Shown here one piece after another: positions 32,101 to 42,060 of a stretch of 64,000 nt of DNA. Source of the DNA: Beroe forskalii (Eukaryota; Ctenophora; Nuda; Beroida; Beroidae); the NCBI GenBank assembly GCA_011033025.1, contig WFMF01000122.1:310001-374000 (forward strand), written 5' to 3'. The stretch's first letter is position 1. Every line of letters starts with the position of its first letter. Made by a program: the position numbers and the translations under genes. The notes beneath the pieces were generated by a model. That model saw nothing but the letters and a program-made list of their open reading frames with translations. It did no database searches and was not told the DNA's origin.

Positions 32101-35100
32101 GAGAGAGGTACACAGCTAAATGCAGCAATATGAGAGAGTCCTGTGTGTCAGGATACAGGAATGTTGAGGAATTGAGGAATAATGCGAGTGTGAGACCGAG
32201 GGAAAGTGGAAATAATGACTAATGAGTGTACAACTACAGCATCAACCATCATCATCCAGAAAAAGGGAAGGATAACCCATGAAACATGAAAATGAAAGAA
32301 CTAAGAACAGAAAGCACGTGCCAATTATCAATAGGCAGCTAAAAATTAAATAGGGATTTCTTATATAGGTATGAACACTGAGCAGTTCAAGGTTTCGTGA
32401 AAAACTTTTAAATGCAAAATTTCTCGGGATGTAAAATGGTAAATGGACTGAGTCTTACTTTTTATTACTTAGAAACATCTCAATTCTCAATGTTTAGTAC
32501 AAACGGGTACATCTCGTGATCTTAGTATATTGAGAACTAATGAAAAATAACCATTCGTAGCATAAGTGTCCTAATTAACGAAATGGGAGCAGACTTACCT
32601 CAATTTAAACCTGAATACGGCGTTATTAACTGATTAGCTAATTATTGATACTACGTATAGCAAATAATAAAAGGTTGGAGTAATGAGGAAACGAGTCGGT
32701 GGATTGAAAGGTTTTCACCACTGAAATTACCACAGAGTGATGTTAGATAGTTTGTACCGGGATGAGTAGCTAGAAAAATGATTATCATTGAAAGACTTTG
32801 TAACTATTAATTCACTATCATTAATGAGCTATGACTTTGAAAGATTCGTGGGATCTAACTATTTGACTGGCTGCTAGCATTAAAACCCATTAAGACTTTG
32901 TAACCCATCGAGGTTTCCCACGGCTTGCAAGTACAAGGTGCTGAAATGAGCTGAATGATGTAAACCATGAATAATTATAACTACTGTATGACTGTTTCAC
33001 TTATGATTCGTTCCTGTAAACCGATTCAAGAACTTTCCGTTACATTTACAATTTTGAGAGAGTTTTTAGCTGGAAATTACCCTCGCCTGGAGCCTGGTTC
33101 CTGTACAAAAACGGAACAGTATCCCCGTTTGTTGCACCATTTAGAGTAACATGGAACTTCACTTTCTTATCCTCTTCTGATGTCTCCTCTACATCCATTT
33201 GCTCAGTCTGTTGACCATCAGTCGGGTTGCCAGGGTGCTTGTTAGTTGCGTTGTTATTCTCTCCATCCAGCAACTCTTCTTCCTCCTCTTCTGGGACCAC
33301 CACATCTTCCACGGAGGGGGTCATATCGCCCTTCGCAAAGTTATTGAAAGTTATGTGTTATTCAATTGACAGAGGGGGTCATATCGTCATCACCCTTCGC
33401 AAAGTTATTGAAAGTTATGTGCTATCTTCTCGCAATTCGCATGTTTGCTTCACGAACCACCAGTTATTCAATCAATGGAGGGATCAAATCACCCTATAAT
33501 ACTAGTAATTAAACTTGTGTCATTTCTCACTGGTTATTCGTAGCAATAAACAAAAAACAAAATACATTAAAAGGAGGATTGTCAAATTCATGACAAACTT
33601 CCATTCATGACAAACCCGAGTTGAAACAATGAACATAAGCAAATTAATGATCAACGTTTTAACACCATACGACAGTTCGCAAATATTCGAACATTAGCTC
33701 ATTATAATGATATTTTTAGTTGGTTGAAGTGATTCAAGGAGCAAGGAAATCGGACAATAATCTGTCAAATAAAATCTGAATAAGGTACAACAGATAGCAC
33801 AGTCTCATGAAAACCAGGGTTATTGCTAATTGCAGTTATAAACAGTGAATTCACGATGACGTGGATGTCTGATTAGCTGGACGAAAAGCTAAGCATTTCC
33901 ACGTGCTTAATTGACCCAATTTCGGGTAATAATGTACACGGTTTTGGAACACACGCTTAGGAGAAAGACGGACACCAATAAGAATAGGTGACGTGAGAAA
34001 GCCCCTCCTAGCAACAGTAGTAGTGGTCCCTCATCGGATAATGTGCAATAATACACAGGACGCAGCAAGTGTGTGAATGTTTGTACACAGACACGAGTGT
34101 TAGTTTGTGTGGGGGCGTCACACACAGACAGACACACAGACTGCAGATATATAGACACACAGACGAACAAACATCATGAAGAACACATGTCACAGGAATG
34201 CTCATACACAAAGAGTCGCAGACAAACAGTAAGTTTAAGAGGTGCCATAACCAGTGATTCAACAAGGATATGATAATTTACACACTGCTTCAAGTGTGTA
34301 AATGAAAATGCAACCTGCGTAGACACTCCTTCAATTGCAAACAATTCAATTGAATGGTATTGAATGGCAATTAACAGTGCTATTCAAGTCATCACAGAAA
34401 AGAACACATTAAAATTATTCCATAGGCAATGGGAATGCCACATGCTATCGTATTTTTTAGGATTTTAAACTTGAACGGAGATGAAATTATGAGATAAATT
34501 TATCAGGTACTAGGTGCCCACATGGGAAAATGTGATATACTCTAGTTATTCTTTGGACTATAATAGATCTATAGGAAATATCAATCCATAAATCATTTAT
34601 GGACACGTTCAAATAAGACTGGGGACTTTGTGCCACTTCAAAAATCGGCTATTTTACATTTTTTGCCATAAAATGGTAATTAAGTGTCCTTTCTTCTTCA
34701 TACTCACAGAATCTATTGCTTATATCATATCTAATCCTTTAACATCGCTAATAAGTTGAAAAATTGGTTGTTATAACGTTTAAGGCAAAATATGTAACTT
34801 TCTGTTACAAACATTGCTGTAAATTATTGGGGTAAATTTTGGAGTCTAATTTGATGTGTAACATATCAATTAGACTATTGATGAAGCACTATGTGTTAAT
34901 TTGACACCCTATGGACTGTTGTTTTTCCATAACAGGTTAATTTTGTAACAGTACTTTTTCACTTGACTTTTGACGAATATAAGAGTTCAACATGACCAAA
35001 TTGTCCATTTTCTTGGCAAAATCGGTAACATCCTTGCTCATAAGAAAGCTTTAGTCACTTATTTTGTGATTGGATCAGTTAAAAGGACTGAAATGTGTAA

Positions 35101-37094
35101 AAAGTGTAACAGTGTTGTATTGTGATCAATCAATAACACCAGTGCATCATATGGGCCAAATTAATGGTAAATTCACTCTGCTTTATCTTAGGAAATATGA
35201 TGGTTGTGAAAAGAGTTGTTGATTTGGCGAAAAAAATGCACATTTTGTAACAAAATAGTATTTGAAAATTCGTTAAAAATTTACTTATATGGAGATAATT
35301 TTCAATGCTAAAATCCATGTCCACAACAGAAATGTTACATTTTTTGCCAAATTTGCCTAATCATAGGTTTGGAATCTAAACTATGCCTTGATAGATGCTG
35401 GATATAGCAAAGGTTTTATAATCAATTTCATTATCTTTCACGGGTAAAAAGCAGCTCTTCACTATATTATATGTTACATTATTTGCTTATGTCAAATTTA
35501 TATGGACTTAGACTTAAGGAAAGTTTTCTCGGCAATTCCCACTTCATTGTCCCAGTTTGTTAAGTTAATTAAGGAGTTTAAATCAGCAATTTCAATGTTA
35601 ATATGAAATGCCATCTCCAAATAAGACTTAATTTAGCTAGATGCATACACGTTAGTGTTACAAATTTTGCTACTTAGATAGTGACTCAACTCATCTGAGA
35701 CTCATTACCATTTGCCAATTAGTTCAACAATTTGATTTTTTATCAGATTTTTTGTGTCTTTGTTGTAAATATGGTAAAATTCTGCAAAGCAAGTAACACA
35801 AATTTTGCCAAGCACGGTAAAATTTACACGATGTCTGGTTGCCCATGTGCTCCCTGTTTCCATACCTAATGGGTTACACTGACTTTGAATCTTAATATGT
35901 GTTACAAAATTGATATAAAGCCTAGTTTAATAAGGTCCTTTATTTTCAGTTTATTTAAGAAATGTTACAAAATTTGCCATTTAGAACCTATTTAAGCTGT
36001 TCTATTGTGGTTTAATGGTTTCATAAATGAACTGTCATTGGCTGAAGGGAGAAAAATTGGAAATTTTCCTCAAAATATTTAACCAGTTATCGTATTTTAT
36101 ATTTCAGTTTAATTGTTACAAAATTTGCAATGTGCATTTTAATAACAGTTTTAACACCAAAAACCTTAATTTACATCAATACAAACTGATTTGTTACAAC
36201 AAGAAATTAATTGCGACTTAAATCCTTCTCTAAATGACCCCATGAAATTTTGTAACACATGTTTTTGTTACACTGTTTGCATTTCTATGTAAAATTAACA
36301 AATCGAAATATCTCAGGCCCTGCAATAGTTTCAGTTTTCCCGTTTTGATACACTATTTGCCAAAAAATGTAACTTAACCATACAAATCTCTGAATCAAAT
36401 AACATGTTACAAATTTTGCTGTGTCCTGATCTGAATTTGGGGAAGGAAAAGTGGCACAAAGTCCCCAGTCTTATTTGAACGTGTCCTTATCAATTTTATT
36501 TTCCATGGTTAAAGAGAACTAAACACTGCATTAGGGGCCATCCATGAAGGACGTTCGCAATGAGGGGGGAGTCTGGCCGATGCGGGCGTTTGTGGACATA
36601 AGGGAGATGGGGTGTTTGGCCAAATGCGAACGTCCCCAGTTAATGGAAATTTTGGTCAATTTGACGGTTATCTCACTAGAAAATCGTGAAATTTCAGGCC
36701 CAAAAATGATGTAGTAAAAGTTGAATGATTTATTCGTGATGCAGTGAGAACCAGACTCCCCAAAAATGACCCAAAAGGATCTTGAAGAAAAATGTGGATG
36801 TCCAGGGAGGGAGGGGTTTCTAAAATGTAGAAGTCCAGGGGGAGGGAGGGGTTTCTAAAATGCAGAAGTTTGTGGACAAGGGGGTGGGAGGGTCGAAAAT
36901 GGCCCAAATTTTGTGGATGTCCTTCATGGATGGCCCCTTACAAGAATCAAATGTGACTTACCTGTTTGATAATTAATAGGATGGTTACTAAACATACCAA
37001 AATTAATTCTTTTTGGGTATGCTATGTGTTCCATATCTTCACGACCTCGTTTCCTGTTTTCATAAGAATCTTCTGAATTGTATGTCTCATCCAT
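25920..37094 (-). CDS. Nova-like: Nova-family triple-KH RNA-binding splicing factor, joined exons
   Basis: Twelve exons from 31620 down to 25920 join in phase to 854 residues plus stop. Three KH domains are visible, each with its Gly-x-x-Gly loop: KH1 near residues 307-375 (Gly-Lys-Gly-Gly at 324-327), KH2 near 404-480 (Gly-Lys-Gly-Gly), and KH3 near 764-845 (Gly-Arg-Gln-Gly at 780-783). Spacing fits the Nova/hnRNP-K type: KH1 and KH2 adjacent, then a long Ser/Gln/Asn-rich linker, then a C-terminal KH3 followed directly by the end. Nova proteins bind clustered YCAY RNA motifs and regulate alternative splicing in the nucleus. Two further first exons (33324-33081 and 37094-36962) splice in the same phase to KH1, giving three possible N-termini. 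One of these has a bipartite Lys/Arg motif like the vertebrate Nova N-terminus. Assignment is by motif recognition; PCBP/hnRNP K are the alternatives. Confidence 0.85.
26294..26372 (-). CDS. Nova-like exon, KH3 first half
   Basis: 79 bp; acceptor aacgttcag, donor TCCG|gtacgt. It encodes the KH3 Val-Gly-Arg-Ile-Leu-Gly-Arg-Gln-Gly core. Confidence 0.85.
26517..26647 (-). CDS. Nova-like linker exon (Asn-rich) leading to KH3
   Basis: 131 bp; acceptor ccatttcag, donor AAG|gtaaaa. Asn/Ser run, then Met/Gln/Pro, then the first KH3 strand. Confidence 0.82.
26824..26974 (-). CDS. Nova-like linker exon
   Basis: 151 bp; acceptor actcccgcag, donor ACAG|gtacct. Gln-rich start, then an amphipathic Leu/Ala/Asn segment. 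Confidence 0.8.
27121..27363 (-). repeat. 30-bp minisatellite copying a Nova 5' splice site
   Basis: Eight tandem units of about 30 bp lie immediately inside the intron after the exon ending at 27364. Each unit read on the transcript strand is the exon's last bases plus its donor (CAATCACAG|GTACTAG) followed by the self-complementary GTTGCTAAGCAAC. A ninth, partial copy is the genuine exon end. Confidence 0.92.
27364..27477 (-). CDS. Nova-like linker exon (Tyr/Gly/Ser/Gln-rich)
   Basis: 114 bp, phase 0 at both ends; acceptor gtattcgcccag, donor TCACAG|gtactg. It encodes low-complexity Tyr-Gly-Ser and Gln repeats, a prion-like composition. As a symmetric exon it can be skipped or extended without changing frame. 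Confidence 0.75.
27666..27763 (-). CDS. Nova-like linker exon (Gln-rich)
   Basis: 98 bp; acceptor ccctcctcag, donor CACAG|gtatgt. Asn/Gln-rich with Leu-Ile-Gln-Thr-Leu-Leu. Confidence 0.8.
27982..28233 (-). CDS. Nova-like candidate cassette exon (Ser/Pro/Thr-rich)
   Basis: 252 bp, phase 1 at both ends; acceptor cttatgtacag, donor CCAG|gtaaat. 84 codons, so inclusion or skipping both keep the frame. Its start (Trp-Leu-Asp-Tyr-Ser-Arg-Tyr-Phe-Val-Pro) resembles a segment of the exon upstream (Leu-Asp-Tyr-Ser-Ser-Tyr-Phe-Met-Pro), suggesting the exon arose by partial duplication. Confidence 0.65.
28908..29078 (-). CDS. Nova-like exon after KH2
   Basis: 171 bp; acceptor aatgccccag, donor ACGATA|gtaagt. 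It completes KH2 helix C (Asn-Ala-Leu-Glu-Tyr-Ile-Ile-Lys-Glu-Lys) and starts the linker. Confidence 0.83.
29310..29553 (-). CDS. Nova-like exon, KH2
   Basis: 244 bp; acceptor ctccctctcag, donor AAAAAG|gtgggg. It holds the KH1-KH2 spacer and KH2 with Ala-Gly-Met-Ile-Ile-Gly-Lys-Gly-Gly-Ala-Thr-Val-Lys. Confidence 0.87.
29726..29851 (-). CDS. Nova-like exon, KH1 second half (start ambiguous)
   Basis: 42 codons from Val-Val-Ile-Lys-Leu-Ser to Glu-Phe-Ile-His, donor CAT|gtaagt. The KH fold calls for the exon to begin at 29851, but the preceding dinucleotide is AT, not AG. The only in-frame AG gives a start at 29872 and inserts seven extra residues (Cys-Gly-Ile-Asn-Thr-Tyr-Asp) between helix B and the next strand. 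Confidence 0.75.
30164..30273 (-). CDS. Nova-like exon, KH1 first half
   Basis: 110 bp; acceptor atctccctcag, donor TATGAT|gtgagt. It encodes Tyr-Leu-Leu-Lys-Ile-Leu-Val-Pro through the KH1 Gly-Lys-Gly-Gly loop. It takes one base from any of three first exons. Confidence 0.87.
30717..31620 (-). CDS. Nova-like alternative first coding exon (long, Ser-rich)
   Basis: The ATG at 31620 opens 301 codons; donor GAGTCAG|gtatat, phase 1 to KH1. It is Ser/Thr/Pro/Tyr-rich with no recognisable domain. The sequence before the ATG (gtttag|gagc) could be an acceptor for a 5' UTR exon. Such a long N-terminal extension is unusual for Nova proteins. Confidence 0.7.
31621..33080. other. Nova 5' intron, nothing recognised
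   Basis: AT-rich intronic or 5'-UTR DNA. I found no supported feature. Confidence 0.4.
33081..33324 (-). CDS. Nova-like alternative first coding exon (acidic)
   Basis: The ATG at 33324 opens 81 codons ending Gly-Glu plus one base, donor GAGG|gtaatt, phase 1 to KH1 at 30273. The product is acidic (Glu runs, Glu-Glu-Thr-Ser-Glu-Glu-Asp). A local duplication of the start region creates a short upstream ORF at 33362-33382 with the same first five residues. Confidence 0.62.
33325..34600. other. Nova 5' intron; AC-rich stretch
   Basis: It contains the start-codon duplication at 33317-33421 and an AC/AGAC-rich low-complexity stretch near 34060-34170. No gene. Confidence 0.4.
34601..36486. mobile_element. 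1.9-kb TIR transposon, non-coding, with an internal repeated motif
   Basis: There is a perfect 36-bp terminal inverted repeat (34601-34636 and 36451-36486), starting GGACACGTTCAAATAAGACT. It is flanked by TTAT on each side. The interior is AT-rich, has no open frame over 65 codons, and carries many irregularly spaced copies of a motif like TGTTACAAATTTTGCC in both orientations. It is non-autonomous; the superfamily is unresolved. Confidence 0.85.
36534..36937. mobile_element. 404-bp PIF/Harbinger-type MITE
   Basis: The termini GGGGCCATCCATGAAGGACG are inverted at both ends and flanked by TTA (36531-36533, 36938-36940). A TTA/TAA duplication with G-rich ends is the PIF/Harbinger pattern. It has internal near-repeats ('gggagggaggggtttctaaaatg'). 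Confidence 0.82.
36962..37094 (-). CDS. Nova-like alternative first coding exon (NLS type)
   Basis: The ATG at 37094 opens 44 codons plus one base, donor CAAACAG|gtaagt, phase 1 to KH1. Clustered Lys/Arg (Arg-Lys-Arg-Gly-Arg-Glu and Pro-Lys-Arg) resemble the bipartite nuclear signal at the N-terminus of vertebrate Nova. A possible acceptor (aaaattacag) lies 17 bp before the ATG, so a 5' UTR exon may lie further upstream. Confidence 0.65.
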
Positions 37095-37194
37095 CACTGC
37101 TGCTATGAAGTATATTTCTGTAATTTTTTTATTGTCAAGAAACAAATGAATGATAATTACAATGTTACAACCATTACAAAACCTTCTAGATTAA

Positions 37195-37803
37195 AGGCCC
37201 CCCGAACGCAAAATTTTGACTTTGGCTAATTCTATAGATCTTAGGGCGTGAAGTACAATGTACTTTGTCCCACCCTCTAACTCTAATTAGTTTAGCTGCT
37301 ATGAGCGATTGAAAATAGGTCGGGCAGCAGAGAATTCATGTTTACATACCATAATTTGAATAAACAGCAATCTTTGACGCCTCATAATTAGACTTCTGAA
37401 CAATCAATTTTGACCAAAGTTTTTTTTTGGTCATTAGGTCGGAATGTTGTCTAAAAGATAAATTGATTGCCGAGTATGTCAAATCATTTTTACCGATCAA
37501 TAATTGCATTTCAATTTACCGCATGAATATCCACTGTTGCCCTGCATATATTTTGTTAGAATAACATGCAACATGCACTGTAATGTGATACGTATCATCA
37601 TCACGTACGAAGAAATATCCGCCGTACTACAGGGTAAACTCTGCTGCCCTTTGAGGAATTTCGTAACTAAATTAGCCATTAGCAGCTTGGAGCATCATAT
37701 AGAAACCGGATTTTCGCTCTTATTGTTTATATTTCACCTATAAGAACACATTCCACCATAAAAAATGGAAAATTAAAATTTGAAATTTCTCGGTCGGGGG
37801 CCT
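37195..37803. mobile_element. 609-bp MITE with TTAA TSD
   Basis: Inverted ends AGGCCCCCCGA and TCGGGGGCCT are flanked by TTAA on both sides, the duplication of piggyBac/Kolobok-type elements. There is no coding capacity. Confidence 0.75.
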
Positions 37804-37976
37804 TTAAAACAGTCAGCACATAGGCAGCTTAAGTCTAATAAAAAATAGAATTTTTCAATAAAACAATAGAATTTTATATTTAACATTCATCAATGAAAAT
37901 TAGGTAACATAATATGAATGAGATGAATTTTAAATAGGTTAGCACCTAACTAGGTATCAAAATAAGAACTAATTAC

Positions 37977-38336
37977 CTTAGGAGGTGAATTTATTTGGGA
38001 TAAAATTTCGGTGTTTCAAATTTTGATAGGTTCAAAATATGGGGATTTTTCCATTCATTAGGTGGTTTTATCGTTCTGCGTCGATCAAATGGATTGATCA
38101 AATGAAAACATGCACTATTCACTTTTACGAAGACGTCCACGCAAAAAAGCAAGCGCAAACGATTGTGTGCATTTATCATTTGATCAGTTCATTTGATCGA
38201 TGCGTAATGATGCAGGTGCCTAACTCTTGTTAACATATGATAATGATGTCATTTCATGGTGGGTGACATTATTATTATGACAAAATGGGGATTTTTCTGA
38301 AAAATCCCCAATTTACAAAATAAACCTCCTAAGGTA
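37977..38336. mobile_element. MITE carrying a nested Tc1-like MITE
   Basis: Inverted ends ACCTTAGGAGGT (37979 and ~38334) enclose about 360 bp, inside which the element at 38061-38220 is inserted. Confidence 0.6.
38061..38220. mobile_element. 160-bp MITE, TA TSD (Tc1/mariner-type), copy 1
   Basis: Ends GGTGGTTTTATCGTTC and inverted GGCACCTGCATCATTACGC, with internal GATCAAATG inverted repeats and TA at both borders. A copy in the opposite orientation is at 38532-38692. Confidence 0.72.
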
Positions 38337-38531
38337 TGTCAAATATACATAGATAATTATAATATCAATAAGGTAACATGTAATACTCCATAGTCTATTA
38401 ATCAAATTTAATTATAATTGTAATGAATTGAATTGAACCAAACAATTCCCCTGGTAAACCAGAGAGTGTGTCTGCCAAGGACACTGTCATTACTCTTTTG
38501 GCCCCTTTTTACACCCTCTTGATGAACATTA

Positions 38532-38692
38532 GGCACCTGCATCGTTACGCATCGATCGAATGAATTGATCAAATGAATAACGCACGCAATTGCTTGCGCT
38601 TGCTTTTTTGCGCAGACGTCTTCATAAAAGTGTATTGTGCGTGTATTTCATTTGATCAATCCATTTGATCGACGCGGAACGATGAAACCACC
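38532..38692. mobile_element. 161-bp MITE, TA TSD, copy 2 (inverted)
   Basis: Same family as 38061-38220 in reverse orientation; TA at both borders. Confidence 0.72.
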
Positions 38693-38794
38693 TATTTAAA
38701 AAGGTGCAAAGGGGGAGGGTATTTCTTGGACGCAAACTAAGAGGTGGAAATGGAGAAATACAGTTATAATAGGTGAAAAAGGAAGTGAAAGATG

Positions 38795-39101
38795 AGGCGA
38801 CTGCATAGACTTAGGTTGATTGAAAATCAGGTTTAATGTAAAAACGCACACAAATGTCAATACAAATAATATTTTGTCATCAATTGTTTTGCATCAGTTA
38901 GAAAACGAAATTCTTCAGAAACAAATGGAGCCAGATGTTAGGTTTAGGCCCCCAAAACTTTTTTAGCCCATTTGTTTCTGAGGAATTTAGTTTTCTAACT
39001 GATGCATAAAGAATTAGGAAGAAAAAAATATTCAAAGCAACATTTGTGTGTTTTTACATTAAACCTGATTTTCGATCAACCTAAGTCTATGCAGTCACCT
39101 T
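38795..39101. mobile_element. 307-bp palindromic element
   Basis: Inverted ends AGGCGACTGCATAGACTTAG and its complement extend about 100 bp inward. No clear target duplication. Confidence 0.68.
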
Positions 39102-40352
39102 ACAAAAGATAATGGTGTCTCAACAAAGAACTCAAATCATTGACAAACATAAAGAGCATCACAACTTTTCACATACCAGTATCATCACATTTCTGTCAAG
39201 AAAGCAGAACTGCAGTCACATTGATAATATTTAGAGACAGTTTAACTGAAGAACAAGCTTCCCTACTTCCCTAAAGGGACAAGGGTACACACTACAGAGT
39301 AAACTCAAGTTATTTTTCTGTTTTATAATGCAGTTTAGTTTAATGAATAATTATAATGATTGATGTAGATAGCTGGTTGAAAAGTCACAATGAATTCAAA
39401 ATGAATACTAGAATAGCAGACCAAAGTTGAGCATGCATTTCGGTGTCCAGAGTTTTTGAGAGTTGGAGGTGGTACTTGGGGTGTTTCTGCACCAAAAATC
39501 ACCTTGGTACACAATATGTATCCTGTGAAGGGTGTTCAGGAGGCCGCCCATTTCCCGCTCCCCGGGCGGAAAGTCAGATTTTATGTAACTTGGCTCAGGA
39601 AGGTCGTAGAGACTTCGTTTTGGGCTCAAACGAATTACAATGGCCATGTTTATATACGACTTGTTAACAAACATATGCTCTAAAATGCTTACAAACCGAG
39701 TTATGGGCGAAAAACTGATTTTGGCCACCCATGAAACGATCAATGAGACAATTTTGTAACTTGGCTCAGGGAAGGTCATAGAGACTTCGTTCTGTGCTCA
39801 AACAAATCGCAATAGCCATGTTTATATACAACTTCCAACAAAAATATGCTCCAAAATGCTCAAAAACCGAGTTATGGACAAAAAACTGATTTTTTGGACA
39901 CTCGCAAGCCATCAGTGAGACAATTTGCGTAACTTGCCTCATGTGGTTCATAGATACTTCGTTTTGTGCTCGAAAGAATTGCCATGGCCATGTTCAAATA
40001 CACGGCTTGCTAACAAACATTTATGCTCTAAAATGCAAACAACTTAACAAACTGAGTTATGGGCGAAAAACTGATTTTTGGACACTCGTGAGCCATCAAT
40101 GAGACGATTTTTGTAACTTGCCTCATGTAGTTCATAGACACTTCGTTTTGGGCTCAAAGAGTCGCAACGTTCATGTTTATGTACAACTTGTTAACAAACA
40201 TATGCTATAAAACGTTCACAAACCGAGTCAAGGGCAATTAACTGATTTTTGGACACTCACGAGCCATCAATCATTATAACTTGACTCAGAATAGTCGTAG
40301 AGGCTTCGTTTTGGGCTCAAAAGAATTGCAGTTGATTATTAAGTAAATGTTC

Positions 40353-40353
<1 letters not shown>

Positions 40354-40384
<31 letters not shown>

Positions 40385-40698
40385 TTGACGGAAGGCTTAC
40401 TAAAGCCCCCGTAGTGCCCCCAACACACAGGATTGGAGGACATATATGCCCGACCATACCCTTCCAGAAACATTGGCCGACATGGTTCCTTGGTGGTATG
40501 CGAGCAGTAATCATATTTAGTACTCCAGTAAGTACGTCTCTGCATTAGCATAGCTCTAGTGCAGAGATATGATTGTGATGACTGCAGTCGGCCCTGTCTC
40601 GTGAAACCAGGTAGGATGTGGGGTCTCTATAACTAGACTGGATCCAGTGTTCTGGTAGTTCCACATGCTCCAACTGCTGCAACAATGCCCTCAAAAAG
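40354..40698 (-). mobile_element. SINE-like or truncated-LINE retroposon, 16-bp TSD, (TATC)n tail
   Basis: 345 bp lies between identical 16-mers TTAAGTAAATGTTCAT (40338-40353, 40699-40714). On the minus strand it ends in (TATC)n, which the plus strand shows as GATA repeats at 40354-40384. Long TSD and a simple tail mark target-primed retroposition. I could not identify pol III A/B boxes with confidence. Confidence 0.78.
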
Positions 40699-40899
40699 TT
40701 AAGTAAATGTTCATTATATACGACTTGTCAGATCCCATAACTAAAAAACGTTTCATGAACTATTATTCTCAATGTTAATCAAGAAGTTTTCTCCAGCTGA
40801 TCCACGGTGCTTACAATAATTCTAAAAGTTCTCATATATCATTATCATTTGCAACTTGCCTATTACTTTATTGGCCTTTATTTAGCAAGCCTTTTTAAC

Positions 40900-42060
40900 C
40901 AGCACTTTTAAACCAGCCCTATGGACAAAAATCTTATCATTTTTGAACCATTTTAACCTGCCCTTGGACAAAAATTTTTCTATTGGTTGCCAGATCAAGG
41001 ATCTTATGCTCTAAAATGACCACTAAAACACATTTGTACTCAATAATGTGCAATCTTAATCTATTTATCAACAAGCATAAAGTCAAAAAAGTAAGTAGCA
41101 CTAAATTCCTAGGTATCAATATTGATGAAAATCTAAACTGGGACACTCATATCAAAGAATGTAAGCGTAAACTCAACTATGCTATTGCAACTCTATCAAG
41201 AATCAAAAAGTGTATTCCAGAGGTACTCCACCCAAGCCTTTATCACACGCTATTTGAGTCTCACCTAGCGTATTGTATATCTGTCTGGGGTGGTATTCCT
41301 GATACAAAAATATCGGAGCTCTTTGTTATACAGAAAAAAATGCATTAGAGTTCTATTTGGAGACTATAATGCATTCATTGATAAGTTTAAAACCTGCTCC
41401 AGAGCCAGGCCTATTGGATCCCAAGTACTTGGAGTCGAATTCTACTGCAAGGAACACACTAAACCCCTCTTTAAAAAATATGACATCCTTACTGTTAAAA
41501 ACCTCCATAGTTACCACTGTTTTATGGAAATATTTAAGATAATCAAATTTCAAAGTCCCATTGCCTTACACTCACTTTTAATTTCTCAAAAGATCTTCAT
41601 CAAATTCTATTATAACCCCACCCTATCTAAACACTTTGTTTACCAATCTTCTGTTCTCTGGAATACACTTCATCAAAAGTTGCAGCTTGATTCCACTTCT
41701 AGCCTAGGTCAGGTAAAAACAAGGCTCAAAGATGCCATACTCAAAAACCAGCATAAGCATGAAGAAGTTGAATGGCTCCCCTCACATGACTTCAACTTCA
41801 AGTTAATAAAGCTTTGAAGCTCCATACTGATTAGAGTAGGTCTGCCCAAAATGTTAACATTGTAGCAGTCGCTAAATTTACAATATAACAAATCACGATT
41901 AATTTCAAGCCTAGAGGCTTTTTAACTTCTTTCCAGGTCCAGGTGGTTTCTTGTTTGTTAATATACTGTGCTATTCGTTCATACAATAGCACTGTATTGG
42001 AAGTTGTATCCATAACCAGGTAGCTGTTGTAAAGGCCAATCATATTTTTATTGAATTTTA
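40900..42060 (+). pseudogene. Broken LINE reverse-transcriptase C-terminal fragment
   Basis: Two overlapping frames (to 41348 and 41290-41817) together read as the C-terminal part of a non-LTR reverse transcriptase: Phe-Leu-Gly-Ile-Asn-Ile-Asp-Glu near 41110, then the Leu/Tyr/Trp-rich connection to the C-terminal region (Ser-Val-Trp-Gly-Gly near 41285). The frame changes at a run of seven A (~41333-41340), consistent with a one-base slip. No catalytic core, endonuclease or 5' end is present, so it is a truncated, inactive copy. The clade is not assigned (CR1/jockey-like). Confidence 0.72.

Noticed and set aside
39408..40551. Frames of 60-123 codons in 39.4-40.6 kb and their inverted counterparts at 44.0-44.7 kb
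   Set aside because: They follow the arms of the foldback element, read similar peptides on both strands, and contain no protein motif.
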